Source: Streptomyces sp. cf386 (GTDB lineage: Bacteria > Actinomycetota > Actinomycetes > Streptomycetales > Streptomycetaceae). Taken from it: DNA of 64,000 bases. The position numbers were made by a program, and so were the translations under genes. The stretch covers positions 310,001 through 374,000 of the forward strand of contig NZ_FNHV01000004.1 of NCBI RefSeq assembly GCF_900103585.1, read 5' to 3'. The notes under the pieces were generated by a model. The model had not been told where the DNA came from. It ran no database searches and saw only the letters and a program-made list of their open reading frames with translations. The stretch's first letter is position 1. The number at the start of each line of letters is the position of its first letter. This document shows, piece by piece, positions 10,119 through 19,127 of the stretch.

Positions 10119-12746
10119 ATGAGTGGTTCTGGCCACAACGTGGTGCACAAGTCCGTGGAAACATTGCCTTTCGCCCCGGAGGAAGCCTCGGCTCTCCCGG
10201 ACGGGCACAGAGAACCGGCCGCGATCGAGAGAGCCCTCGCCGCCGTGCTGGCCGCGGTCGTGCGGACCGAGCGAGTGCCGGTCGACGGAAACTTCTTCAC
10301 CGAACTGGGCGCCGACTCGCTGGTGATGGCGCACTTCTGCGCACGCGTCAGGAAACGTGCGGATCTGCCGTCGGTGTCGATGAAGGACGTCTATCGGCAC
10401 CCGACCATCAGGAGCCTGGCGACAGCGCTCGCGGAGGCCCCGCCCGTGCCCTGGGCGGAGCCGGCGGATGTGGCCTCGGCACCGGAGCCGTCGGCCCCGG
10501 CTCCGGTGCCGGCTCGGCCCCCGGCGGGCAGGCGGCAGTACGTCCTGTGCGGTGCGCTGCAGTTCCTGGCCTTCCTGGGATACACCTACGTCCTCGCCTT
10601 CGGCACCGCCCGAGGCTACGAGTGGATCTCCGCCGGATCGGGTGTGCTCGATGTGTACCTGCGGTCGGTCCTGTTCGGCGGTGTGGCCTTCCTGGTCCTG
10701 TGTGTCCTTCCCATCCTCGTGAAGTGGACCCTCGTCGGCCGGTGGAAGTCGCAGCACATCCCGGTCTGGAGCCTTGCGTACGTCCGCTTCTGGATCGTCA
10801 AGACCATGGTTCGGGCGGATCCACTGGCGCTGTTCAGCGGCTCGCCGCTCTATCTGCTCTACCTCAGGGCACTGGGCGCGAAGGTCGGGCGCGGCGCCCT
10901 GGTCCTCTCCCGGAGCGTGCCCGTGTGCACGGACCTGCTCACGATCGGCGCCGGCACGGTCATCCGCAAGGACTCCCTCATCTCCTGCTACCGGGCACAC
11001 GCCGGACTGATCCAGACGGGCCCGGTCACCCTCGGCAGGAACGTGCTGGTCAGCGAGGCCACGGTGCTCGACATCGACACGTCGATGGGCGACGGCGCCC
11101 AGCTCGGCCATGCCTCCTCGCTGCACCGTGGGCAGACAGTGCCCGCCGGCGAGCACTGGCACGGGTCCCCGGCACAGCCGTCCGACGTGGACTACCAGGT
11201 GGCGGGGGAGGCCCGGTGCGGTGGAGTGCGCAGGGCGGTCCACAGCGTTCTGCAGCTGCTGGTCGCGCTGGTCGTGTACGTGCCGATGACGGTGGGCGGC
11301 GTGGCCGTGCTGCTCGCCGCGGTCCCGCAGTTCAGCACGGCCCTGGAGCCGGGGCCCGCCGTCTTCACCGACGGGATGTACTACCTCGAAGTCCTGGTCA
11401 TGTCCTTCGTGTTCGTCTTCGGCGTCATTCCCGCCGGTCTCCTCGTCCTGACCACCGTTCCCCGACTGCTCGCCCGGACCATCACCCCGGGCAGGACCTA
11501 CTGTCTGTACGGCTTCCACTTCGGGGTGCACCGGACGATCGCGCTGCTGACCAACTGGAAGTTCCTCAAGCGCCTGTTCGGCGACAGCTCCGCCATCGTC
11601 CACTACCTGCGGGGCCTCGGGTACGACCTCTCCCGCGTCCAGCAGACCGGGTCGAACTTCGGCACGGTGATGAAGCACGAGACGCCGTACCTGAGCACCG
11701 TCGGACGCGGGACGATGGTCGCGGACGGCCTGTCGATGATGAATGCCGACTTCTCCAGCACCGCGTTCCGGGTGTCCCGGGTGTCGATCGGCTCGCGCAA
11801 CTTCCTCGGAAACAGGATCGCGTATCCCACACTGGGCAGGACCGGTGACAATTGCCTCCTCGCGACGAAGGTCATGGTGCCGGTCGACGGGGAGGTCCGC
11901 GAGGGCGTCGGGCTGCTGGGGTCGCCCAGCTTCGAGATTCCCCGCTCGGTCCTGCGGGACAGCCGGTTCGACCGGCTCAAGAGCGGTGAGGAACTGCGGC
12001 GCGCCCTCCCCGCCAAGAACAGGCACAACGCCGGCACCATGGGGTGGTACCTGCTGACGCGCTGGATCTACGCCTTCGCTCTCGCCCTGCTCGTCTCAGG
12101 AGCCGCGGAGCTGTACGGGCCGCTCGGTGTGTCGGGGATCGTGCTGGCCGACCTCCTGGGCGTGGTGTTCACCCTCGCGTTCTTCGTGCTGATCGAACGC
12201 TTCGTCACAGCGGTCCGTCCCCTGAGGCCGATGCTCTGCTCGATCTACACCCTGGGCTTCTGGCGGCGTGAGCGCTACTGGAAGGTGCCGTCGGAGACGT
12301 ACCTGAAGATCTTCAACGGCACCCCGTTCAAGAACGTGATCTGGCGGCTGCTGGGGGTGCGGATCGGCCGCATGGTCTTCGACGACGGCTGCTTTCTGAC
12401 GGAACGGGCCATGGCCGCCATCGGAGACCGCTGCACGCTCAACGCGGGGAGCGTGATCCAGTGCCACTCGCAGGAGGACGGCGCCTTCAAGTCCGACCGG
12501 AGCGCGATCGGCTCCGACTGCACCCTCGGGGTCGGTGCCTTCGTCCACTACGGCGTGACGCTGGGCGACGGTGCGGTGCTCGGCCCCGACTCCTTCCTGA
12601 TGAAGGGAGAGGTGGTCCCGCAGGAGGCGTGGTGGGGCGGGAATCCGGCGAGGCCGATGCCCCCGCACGGCGAGGATCTCCGCTCGCACGGCGAGGCGGC
12701 GAGGACGAGGGGAGGCAGCTCCCATGGCGGCCATGACCACGCCTGA
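10119..12746 (+). CDS. Carrier domain fused to Pls/PosA-type membrane and beta-helix domains (no adenylation domain)
   Basis: An 875-residue protein. Residues about 30-105 are a peptidyl carrier domain with the phosphopantetheine site ELGADSL (Ser67). About six transmembrane helices follow in three pairs (first pair near residues 142-206). They alternate with three soluble domains rich in hexapeptide-repeat turns, for example LTIGAGTVIRKDSLI, VSIGSRNFLGNRI and SAIGSDCTLGVGAFVHYGVTLGDGAVLG. This is the T-TM-C1-TM-C2-TM-C3 layout of the C-terminal part of epsilon-poly-L-lysine synthetase, whose tandem domains catalyse amide bond formation and iteration. The N-terminal adenylation domain of Pls is absent; it is supplied in trans by the next gene, which overlaps by 23 bp. 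The start is the ATG at 10119 with a weak AAGAG site; upstream in-frame sequence has no protein character. The product would be made at the inner membrane. Confidence 0.85.
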   Translation: MSGSGHNVVHKSVETLPFAPEEASALPDGHREPAAIERALAAVLAAVVRTERVPVDGNFFTELGADSLVMAHFCARVRKRADLPSVSMKDVYRHPTIRSLATALAEAPPVPWAEPADVASAPEPSAPAPVPARPPAGRRQYVLCGALQFLAFLGYTYVLAFGTARGYEWISAGSGVLDVYLRSVLFGGVAFLVLCVLPILVKWTLVGRWKSQHIPVWSLAYVRFWIVKTMVRADPLALFSGSPLYLLYLRALGAKVGRGALVLSRSVPVCTDLLTIGAGTVIRKDSLISCYRAHAGLIQTGPVTLGRNVLVSEATVLDIDTSMGDGAQLGHASSLHRGQTVPAGEHWHGSPAQPSDVDYQVAGEARCGGVRRAVHSVLQLLVALVVYVPMTVGGVAVLLAAVPQFSTALEPGPAVFTDGMYYLEVLVMSFVFVFGVIPAGLLVLTTVPRLLARTITPGRTYCLYGFHFGVHRTIALLTNWKFLKRLFGDSSAIVHYLRGLGYDLSRVQQTGSNFGTVMKHETPYLSTVGRGTMVADGLSMMNADFSSTAFRVSRVSIGSRNFLGNRIAYPTLGRTGDNCLLATKVMVPVDGEVREGVGLLGSPSFEIPRSVLRDSRFDRLKSGEELRRALPAKNRHNAGTMGWYLLTRWIYAFALALLVSGAAELYGPLGVSGIVLADLLGVVFTLAFFVLIERFVTAVRPLRPMLCSIYTLGFWRRERYWKVPSETYLKIFNGTPFKNVIWRLLGVRIGRMVFDDGCFLTERAMAAIGDRCTLNAGSVIQCHSQEDGAFKSDRSAIGSDCTLGVGAFVHYGVTLGDGAVLGPDSFLMKGEVVPQEAWWGGNPARPMPPHGEDLRSHGEAARTRGGSSHGGHDHA

Positions 12747-15294
12747 CGCGGCCGGCCGGGAGTTCTGGCGGGGTGTGCTCACCGCCGGTGGCCTCACCAC
12801 GGTTCCGCGCTGGACCCTCGACCCGGGGACCCGCGTCGCCGAGCACGAGGCGAAGCTTCCCGAGGAGCTGGTGGACGCGCTGCACCGCCTGGCGGACGAT
12901 CTCGCGGTACCCCTCCGCTCGGTGCTGCTGGCCGCGCACGCCAAGGTGCTGGCCGCTCTGTCCGGCGAGAACGACGTCACGACCGGTTACGTCGCCGCGC
13001 CGACCGCGAGGCCGCTGCCCTGCCGGCTGACCGCCGAACCCGACTCGTGGCGGGCGCTGGTGCTCCACACCCACCGGGCCGAGTCGGAACTGCTGCGGCA
13101 CAAGGACTTCCCCGTCGACGGTCTCCGACGTGAGCTGGGCCTGCCCGGACCGTCGTCCGAGGCCGTGTTCGACCCGATCGGCGCCGGTGGCGAACTCGCG
13201 CCCGACGCCGTGCTGCGGGTGGAGGTCCCGCGCCCCGGCGATCCGCGCACGGTGCGGCTGCGGTACCGGACCGACGCGCTCGACGCGGACAGCGCCGCGC
13301 GGATCGTGGGCTACCACCTCACCGCGCTCACGCTGATCGCCGCCGATCCGGACGCCGCGCACGGCCGACAGAGCCTGCTCTCCGCCGAGGAGCGCCGCTT
13401 CCAGCTCGACGGACTCGCCGGACCCCGCCGGGAGCTGCCCGACCGCCGCTTCCACGAGCTGTTCGAAGAACGCGTCAGGGCGCACCCGGACGCGTTGGCG
13501 GCCGTACGCGGCGACCAGCGGTGGACCTACCGGGAACTCAACGCGCGGGCCAACCGGCTGGGGCGGGCCCTGCTGGCGCGCGGGCTCGGCCGCGAAGGCG
13601 TCGTCGCGGTGGTGACCGAGCGGAACCTGGACTGGGCCGCCGCCGTCCTCGCGATCTTCAAGGCCGGTGGGGTGTACCTGCCCGTCGAGCCGCACTTCCC
13701 GGCCGACCGCATCGCGACCATGCTCTCCCGTGCCGAATGCGGGCTCGTGCTGACCGAGCCGGGCAGCACGGCGATGCTCGACCGGGCCCTCGACGCGCTG
13801 CCCGCGGTCCGGGCGCTCTCCGTCGACGCGGCCTACTCCGAGGGTCACCCGGACTCCGACCTCGGTGTCGGCGTCGCGCCGGACCAGCTCGCCTACGTCT
13901 ACTTCACATCCGGCTCCACCGGCGAGCCCAAGGGAGCCATGTGCGAGCACGCGGGCCTGCTCAACCACCTCTACGCCAAGATCGACGACCTGGGGATCGG
14001 CGAGGGGCAGGTGGTCGCCCAGACCGCCCCCCAGTGCTTCGACATCTCGCTGTGGCAACTGGCTTCCGCGCTGCTGACCGACGGGCGGACCCTGCTCGTG
14101 GAACAGGACGCGATCCTGGACGTCCCGCGGTTCGTCGACACGATCGCCCTCGGCCGCGTCAACGTGCTCCAAGTCGTGCCGTCGTACCTCGACGCCGTCG
14201 TGTCCTACCTGGAGCGGCACCCGCGCGCCCTGCCGGACCTGCGCTGCGTGTCGGTCACCGGTGAGGCGCTGAAGAAGGAGCTGGTGCAGCGCTGGTTCGC
14301 GGCCCAGCCCGGTATCAGGCTGGTCAACGCGTACGGGCTGACCGAGACCTCGGACGACACCAACCACGAGGTGATGGACCGGGCACCGGACAGCGCACGG
14401 ATCCCGCTCGGCGCCCCCATCAGTAACGTGCACATCTACGTCGTCGACGAACACCTCTCACCCGTGCCGCTCGGCGCCCCCGGTGCGATCGTCTTCTCCG
14501 GGGTCTGCGTGGGCCGCGGCTACGTCAACGACCCCGAGCGCACCCGGCAGGCCTTCATGGCGGATCCGCACCACGCGGGCCGACGGCTCTACCGGGGCGG
14601 CGACTACGGCCGCTGGATGCCCGGGGGCAAGCTGGAGTTCCTCGGGCGCCAGGACACCCAGGTCAAGATCCGCGGCTTCCGGATCGAGATCGGCGAGGTC
14701 GAGAGCGCCTTGCTGCGGGCACCCGGGGTCCGCGACGGGGCGGTGGTGGCCGTCGACGGGGCTGGCCAGGGCGGGCGCCTGGTGGCCTTCTGCTCCGGTC
14801 GGGACACGCTGGAGGACGGCGCCCTCAGGGACCGGCTGGGCCGGTCGCTGCCCGCGTACATGGTCCCGTCCGAGTTCCACTGGCAGGAGAGCCTGCCGGT
14901 GACCGCCAACGGCAAGGTCGACAGGAAGGCGCTGACCGCGCTCGCCGCACGGCTCGGCGCCCCGGCCCCCGACGCCGTAACCGACGGCACCGAGCCCGAC
15001 ACCGTCGGGGCGGACCGCGACGCGCCGCGCACGCCGACCGAGCGGCGGCTGGCCGCCGTATGGGCCCAGGTGCTCGGCATCCCGGAGCACCAGGTCCGCC
15101 GCAATGACCACTTCTTCGACCGGGGCGGCACCTCCCTCGCGGCGGTGCGGCTCGCGATCGCCCTGGACCGCGCGGTGGACATCGCGGACCTCACCCGCCA
15201 CCCGGTCCTGGCCGACCTGGCCCGCGTGGTCGACCGCGGGGCCGAGCCACGGCACGCCGTGCTGCACACCACCGGACCACCGGCTTCCTCCTGA
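12724..15294 (+). CDS. NRPS module: half condensation domain - adenylation - carrier
   Basis: An 856-residue protein. Residues about 1-215 resemble only the C-terminal half of a condensation domain and contain no HHxxxDG motif. The adenylation domain spans about 235-740: A3 YFTSGSTGEPKG, A4 FDISLWQL, A5 NAYGLTE, A7 YRGGDYGRW, A8 GRQDTQVKIRGFRIEIGEVE, A10 TANGKVDRKAL. The carrier domain has GGTSL with Ser804. By manual alignment to GrsA the specificity residues are D440 I441 W444 Q483 S510 T512 A536 D544. The leading Asp fits an alpha-amino acid; I do not recognise the code. Downstream diaminopropionate genes make L-2,3-diaminopropionate the likely substrate. GGAGG at 12711 supports the ATG at 12724. 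No thioesterase domain is present. Confidence 0.88.
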   Translation: MAAMTTPDAAGREFWRGVLTAGGLTTVPRWTLDPGTRVAEHEAKLPEELVDALHRLADDLAVPLRSVLLAAHAKVLAALSGENDVTTGYVAAPTARPLPCRLTAEPDSWRALVLHTHRAESELLRHKDFPVDGLRRELGLPGPSSEAVFDPIGAGGELAPDAVLRVEVPRPGDPRTVRLRYRTDALDADSAARIVGYHLTALTLIAADPDAAHGRQSLLSAEERRFQLDGLAGPRRELPDRRFHELFEERVRAHPDALAAVRGDQRWTYRELNARANRLGRALLARGLGREGVVAVVTERNLDWAAAVLAIFKAGGVYLPVEPHFPADRIATMLSRAECGLVLTEPGSTAMLDRALDALPAVRALSVDAAYSEGHPDSDLGVGVAPDQLAYVYFTSGSTGEPKGAMCEHAGLLNHLYAKIDDLGIGEGQVVAQTAPQCFDISLWQLASALLTDGRTLLVEQDAILDVPRFVDTIALGRVNVLQVVPSYLDAVVSYLERHPRALPDLRCVSVTGEALKKELVQRWFAAQPGIRLVNAYGLTETSDDTNHEVMDRAPDSARIPLGAPISNVHIYVVDEHLSPVPLGAPGAIVFSGVCVGRGYVNDPERTRQAFMADPHHAGRRLYRGGDYGRWMPGGKLEFLGRQDTQVKIRGFRIEIGEVESALLRAPGVRDGAVVAVDGAGQGGRLVAFCSGRDTLEDGALRDRLGRSLPAYMVPSEFHWQESLPVTANGKVDRKALTALAARLGAPAPDAVTDGTEPDTVGADRDAPRTPTERRLAAVWAQVLGIPEHQVRRNDHFFDRGGTSLAAVRLAIALDRAVDIADLTRHPVLADLARVVDRGAEPRHAVLHTTGPPASS

Positions 15295-15320
15295 ACCGCA
15301 ATCGAAAGGAGATGGCCGCT

Positions 15321-16340
15321 ATGCCGTCGTCCCCGTCCTCGTATCCCCTGACGCTGCCCGCTGTCGACCTGCAGCCCGGCAAGCCCCCGATCCTGCACAC
15401 CGGCTCCATCGGCGACGCGGCGAGTTGGGCGGCCGAGCACCGGGAAGCTCTCCGCGCCGTCGTCGCCGAGCACGGCTCGGTCCTGGTCCGCGGCCTCGGG
15501 GCGCGCGACCGGGCCGAGACCGCTGCCGTCTTCCGGCAACTGGCCGGGGCCGGCGGTCCGATGACCGAGAAGGAGGCTTTCGCATCCCGGCAGACCTACT
15601 CCGACGGCGTGTACTCCTCGTCGAAGTGGCCGCCGAACCAGCCGATGTGCATGCACCACGAACTGAGCTACCGCCTGGAGTTCCCCGGCCTGATGCTGTT
15701 CGCCTGCCTGGGTGCCCCCGCCGCCGGCGGGGCGACCGCGCTGGCCGACGCGCCCACCGTGCTGAGCGCGCTGCCCACCGATCTCGTGGCGCGGTTCCTG
15801 AGGGAGGGCTGGCTGCTCACCCGCACCTACAACGAGGAGATCGGGGCGTCCTTCGCCGACGCCTTCGGCACCGAGGACCGCGGCGCGATCGAGAGCTACT
15901 GCCACGCGAACGCGATCGCCTTCGAGTGGCAGCCCGACGGGGGACTGCGGACCCGGCAGCGCCGCAGCGCCGTGGTGCGGCACCCCGGCACCGGCCGGCG
16001 CTGCTGGTTCAACCAGATCGCGTTCCTCAACGAGTGGACGCTGGACCCCGAGATACGCGAGTACCTGGTGGACCTCTACGGCCCGGACGGCCTGCCGTTC
16101 AACACCCGCTACGGGGACGGCGCACCGATCGGCGAGGACACCGTGCAGCTGCTGAACGAGGTCTACCAGTCCCACACCGTGCGCGAGCCGTGGCAGGCCG
16201 GCGACCTGATGCTCGTCGACAACGTCCGCACCGCGCACAGCAGGGAGCCGTACGAGGGGCCGCGCGAGGTGCTCGTCGCGATGACGGACACGGTGCGCCT
16301 GGCCGACTGCTCGCCGACCGTGGAGGTGATCAACGAATGA
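15321..16340 (+). CDS. SyrP-like Fe(II)/2-oxoglutarate-dependent oxygenase (TauD family)
   Basis: A 339-residue TauD/TfdA-type dioxygenase. The metal site is H112-x-E114 (in PMCMHHELSY) with a distal His in DNVRTAHSREPYEG. The 2-oxoglutarate Arg follows in REVLVAM. An HxE rather than HxD facial triad and the overall pattern place it with SyrP, clavaminate synthase and other beta-hydroxylases of free or carrier-bound amino acids. In this locus it probably hydroxylates the monomer or another carrier-tethered residue. AAGGAG at 15306 is nine bases from the ATG at 15321 but only one from the in-frame ATG at 15312, so the former is preferred. It overlaps the next gene by ATGA. Confidence 0.85.
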   Translation: MPSSPSSYPLTLPAVDLQPGKPPILHTGSIGDAASWAAEHREALRAVVAEHGSVLVRGLGARDRAETAAVFRQLAGAGGPMTEKEAFASRQTYSDGVYSSSKWPPNQPMCMHHELSYRLEFPGLMLFACLGAPAAGGATALADAPTVLSALPTDLVARFLREGWLLTRTYNEEIGASFADAFGTEDRGAIESYCHANAIAFEWQPDGGLRTRQRRSAVVRHPGTGRRCWFNQIAFLNEWTLDPEIREYLVDLYGPDGLPFNTRYGDGAPIGEDTVQLLNEVYQSHTVREPWQAGDLMLVDNVRTAHSREPYEGPREVLVAMTDTVRLADCSPTVEVINE

Positions 16341-17407
16341 CCGTCACCCCTTCCACCCCTTGGGAGTCCGCACCGTCCGGTCCGGTCACCGTGCCGCCGT
16401 TCGCGGTCGTGTCCGGCGACCAGGTTCAGCAAGCGCTGCAGGGGCGCGAGAAGCAGATCGTGGACCTGGTCGAGGAGACCTACCGGCTGCACAGTGCCGG
16501 CTACTCGGTGAACCCGCCGTCCTACTTCCTGCGCTTCCCCGACCGCCCGTCGTCCCGGATCATCGCCCTGCCCGCCTCGATCGGCGGGGAGGCAGGGGTG
16601 GACGGCCTGAAGTGGATCTCCAGCTTCCCGCAGAACGTGGCGGCCGGTGTCCCGAGGGCCTCGGCGGTGCTCATCCTCAACGACCGCCGCTCCGGCTACC
16701 CGTTCGCCTGCATGGAAGCCTCGATCATCAGCGCCACCAGGACGGCGGCGTCGGCGGCACTGGCGGCGGACCGGCTCAGCCGAGGCCGGCAGCGCCCGAC
16801 GCGTGTCGGCTTCATCGGGACGGGCCTGATCGCCCGCTACATCCACACCTTCCTGGCCGGCACCGGCTGGTCGTTCGACGCCATCGACGTGCACGACGTG
16901 TCCGCCGACAGCGCGGCCGGTTTCCGCTGCTACCTGGAGCAGTCCGGCGCCACCGGCTGGATCGTCGTGCACGACAGCCCCGAGGAGCTGATCCGCCGGT
17001 GCGACCTGATCGTCTTCGCGACGGTCGCCGGCCGGCCGCATGTCTACGATCCGTCGTGGTTCGCACACCGTCCGCTCGTGCTGCATGTGTCGCTGCGCGA
17101 CCTGGCTCCGGAGATCGTGCTCGCCTCGGACAACATCGTCGACGACGCCGAGCACTGTCTGCGGGCGGACACCTCGGTTCACCTGGCCGAACGGCTCACG
17201 GGCAACCGCGACTTCCTGACCGGGACGCTGGCGGACGTGATGGCCGGGAGCGTGACGCCCTCGGCGGACCGGACGGTCGTCTTCTCGCCCTTCGGCCTAG
17301 GGGTGCTCGATCTGGCCGTCGGCAAATACGTCTACGACGAGGTGGCCGACTCCGGTGAGCTGCACGTCGTCGACGGCTTCTTCCATGAACTGCGCAGGTA
17401 CGGATGA
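16337..17407 (+). CDS. sbnB: 2,3-diaminopropionate biosynthesis dehydrogenase (SbnB/VioK-like, ornithine cyclodeaminase family)
   Basis: A 356-residue member of the ornithine cyclodeaminase/mu-crystallin family. The NAD-binding fold is at VGFIGTGLIARYIHTFLAGTGW and the substrate Lys region at GVDGLKWISSFPQN. In staphyloferrin B biosynthesis SbnB oxidatively cleaves N-(1-amino-1-carboxy-2-ethyl)-glutamate to L-2,3-diaminopropionate and 2-oxoglutarate; viomycin and capreomycin clusters use homologues. Pairing with the SbnA-type synthase immediately downstream is diagnostic of this pathway. The start overlaps the oxygenase stop by four bases, so translation is coupled. Confidence 0.88.
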   Translation: MTVTPSTPWESAPSGPVTVPPFAVVSGDQVQQALQGREKQIVDLVEETYRLHSAGYSVNPPSYFLRFPDRPSSRIIALPASIGGEAGVDGLKWISSFPQNVAAGVPRASAVLILNDRRSGYPFACMEASIISATRTAASAALAADRLSRGRQRPTRVGFIGTGLIARYIHTFLAGTGWSFDAIDVHDVSADSAAGFRCYLEQSGATGWIVVHDSPEELIRRCDLIVFATVAGRPHVYDPSWFAHRPLVLHVSLRDLAPEIVLASDNIVDDAEHCLRADTSVHLAERLTGNRDFLTGTLADVMAGSVTPSADRTVVFSPFGLGVLDLAVGKYVYDEVADSGELHVVDGFFHELRRYG

Positions 17408-17450
17408 ACACCATCCGGCCCGGCCGCTTCTTCTATCCGCGGAGGCCATC

Positions 17451-18512
17451 GTGTCAGTCATATCCGCTCCCTACACCTTCAACGAGGAGGATCTCTACGT
17501 CGACCTCCAATCGATCCTGGGCCGCAAGCTCTTCCTGAAGTGCGAGGGCTTCAACTTCGCCGGTTCGATCAAGCTGAAGCCCGCGACCGAGATGGTGGAG
17601 GCCGCCGAGATGGTGGGCGTCCTGACCCCGCAGTCGGTCCTGCTCGAGTCCTCGTCGGGAAACATGGGCGTGGCACTCAGCATGATCGCGGCGAGCAAGG
17701 GCTACCGGTTCCTGTGCGTGACGGACTCCCGCTGCAACCTGTCGACCAGGTTGGTGATGGAGGCCCTGGGCGCCCAGGTGCACGTGGTCACCGAGCCGAG
17801 CGCCCACGGCGGCTTCCTCCGTGCGCGGCTCGACTACATCCGCGCGCTGGCCGCCCTCGACGACCGGTACGTGTGGCTCAGCCAGTACACCAACCCGGGC
17901 AACTGGAGAGCGCACTACCGCAGGACGGCACCGGCGATCGCCCGCTCGTTCCCGGCACTGGACGTGTTGTTCGTCGGGGCCGGTACCACCGGGACCCTGA
18001 TGGGCTGCGCCCGCTACTTCCGGCAGTGGCACCGGCCGGTCCGCATCGTCGCGGTGGACAGCGTCGGCTCGGTGACCTTCGGCGGTACCTCAGGACGCCG
18101 CATGCTGCCCGGCCTGGGCATGAGCGTCAGCCCTCCCCTGCTCGACGAGTCCTACGTCGACGAGGCGGTGCACGTCGAGGAGGCGGACACCATCCGCGCC
18201 TGCCACCGCCTTGCCCGACGCGGCTTCCTCTTCGGCGGCTCCACCGGCACCGTCGTCAGCGGCGCGGCGCACTGGCTGGCCGCGCACGACTCGGACGGCC
18301 TGACCGCGGTGGCCATCGCCCCTGACCTGGGCGAGCGCTACCTGGAGACCGTCTACCAGGCCAATTGGGTACAGGGCCTCTACGGCGAGAACGTGCTCCG
18401 CTCCGGCGGCATGGCCGCCGTCGGCTCGCGGGCGGCCCGCTCCACATCCCTGCGGGATGCGGACGACGGCTGGGCCCCGGACACTGGAGATGGGTGGGTG
18501 AACCCAGCATGA
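17451..18512 (+). CDS. sbnA: PLP-dependent 2,3-diaminopropionate pathway synthase (SbnA/VioB-like, cysteine synthase family)
   Basis: A 353-residue fold-type II PLP enzyme. The Schiff-base Lys lies in FNFAGSIKLKPA, the substrate loop in SSSGNMGVALSM, and phosphate-binding loops in GAGTTGTLMG and FGGSTGTVVSG. SbnA condenses O-phospho-L-serine with glutamate to give N-(1-amino-1-carboxy-2-ethyl)-glutamate, the substrate of SbnB. The GTG at 17451 follows GGAGG by five bases and is preferred over an upstream in-frame ATG within sbnB. Ordinary cysteine synthase is excluded by the FNFAGSIK context and the SbnB partner. Confidence 0.88.
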   Translation: MSVISAPYTFNEEDLYVDLQSILGRKLFLKCEGFNFAGSIKLKPATEMVEAAEMVGVLTPQSVLLESSSGNMGVALSMIAASKGYRFLCVTDSRCNLSTRLVMEALGAQVHVVTEPSAHGGFLRARLDYIRALAALDDRYVWLSQYTNPGNWRAHYRRTAPAIARSFPALDVLFVGAGTTGTLMGCARYFRQWHRPVRIVAVDSVGSVTFGGTSGRRMLPGLGMSVSPPLLDESYVDEAVHVEEADTIRACHRLARRGFLFGGSTGTVVSGAAHWLAAHDSDGLTAVAIAPDLGERYLETVYQANWVQGLYGENVLRSGGMAAVGSRAARSTSLRDADDGWAPDTGDGWVNPA

Positions 18513-18542
18513 CGACTCGGGGCAGACACACAGGGAGAGGGT

Positions 18543-19127
18543 GTGGCGAAGCCGCAGGGCCCTGGGGCCCGGCACATCGGTACATCCGAGACCGATCGAC
18601 TGTTGGTGTCCGTCGCTGCCGGCAGCCAGGACGCCTTCGACCTTTTGTACGACGCGGTCGCCGGTCCGATCTACGGAATCGCTTGCCGGGTGCTGCGGGA
18701 CCCCGCGCGCGCCGAGGAGGTCACCCAGGAGGTGATGCTCGAGGTCTGGCAGTGTGCCCCCCGCTACCGGCCCGAGAGCGGGCACGCCATCACCTGGATG
18801 ATGACCATCGCTCACCATCGAGCCGTGGACATCGTGCGCACTCTGCACAGGTCCGCCGAACGTGAGCGTGCCGTCTCCGAGCACGAGTCGACTCTCGCCT
18901 TCGACGAGGTCGTGGAGACGGTGGAGGCGCTCGGGGAACGCGAAGAGGTCCGCTCGTGCCTGAAGGACCTCAATGCCGAGCTACGGCAACCGGTCGTGCT
19001 CGCCTACTACCAGGGCCTGACCCATACGGAGATCGCAGCGGCGCTGTCCCTGCCGCTCGGCACCGTCAAGAGCCGTCTGCGCAGGGCACTCACCCACCTG
19101 CGGCATTGCCTGGGAGCTCCGCCGTGA
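18543..19127 (+). CDS. ECF sigma factor (SigK-like)
   Basis: A 194-residue sigma-70 family ECF factor. Region 2 includes DAFDLLYDAVAGPIYGIACRVLRDPARAEEVTQEVMLEVWQ and region 4 the helix-turn-helix GLTHTEIAAALSLPLGTVKSRLRRALTHLR. It resembles SigK-type sigma factors, which are normally held at the membrane by an RskA-type anti-sigma. Exactly such a gene follows with a GTGA overlap. It begins 30 bp after the diaminopropionate locus in the same direction, so it might be co-transcribed with it, but a regulatory link is not shown by the sequence. Confidence 0.9.
   Translation: MAKPQGPGARHIGTSETDRLLVSVAAGSQDAFDLLYDAVAGPIYGIACRVLRDPARAEEVTQEVMLEVWQCAPRYRPESGHAITWMMTIAHHRAVDIVRTLHRSAERERAVSEHESTLAFDEVVETVEALGEREEVRSCLKDLNAELRQPVVLAYYQGLTHTEIAAALSLPLGTVKSRLRRALTHLRHCLGAPP

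Noticed and set aside
17355..17450. Earlier ATG start for the SbnA-like gene within sbnB
   Set aside because: The extra residues lack homology-like character and GGAGG sits just before the GTG at 17451.
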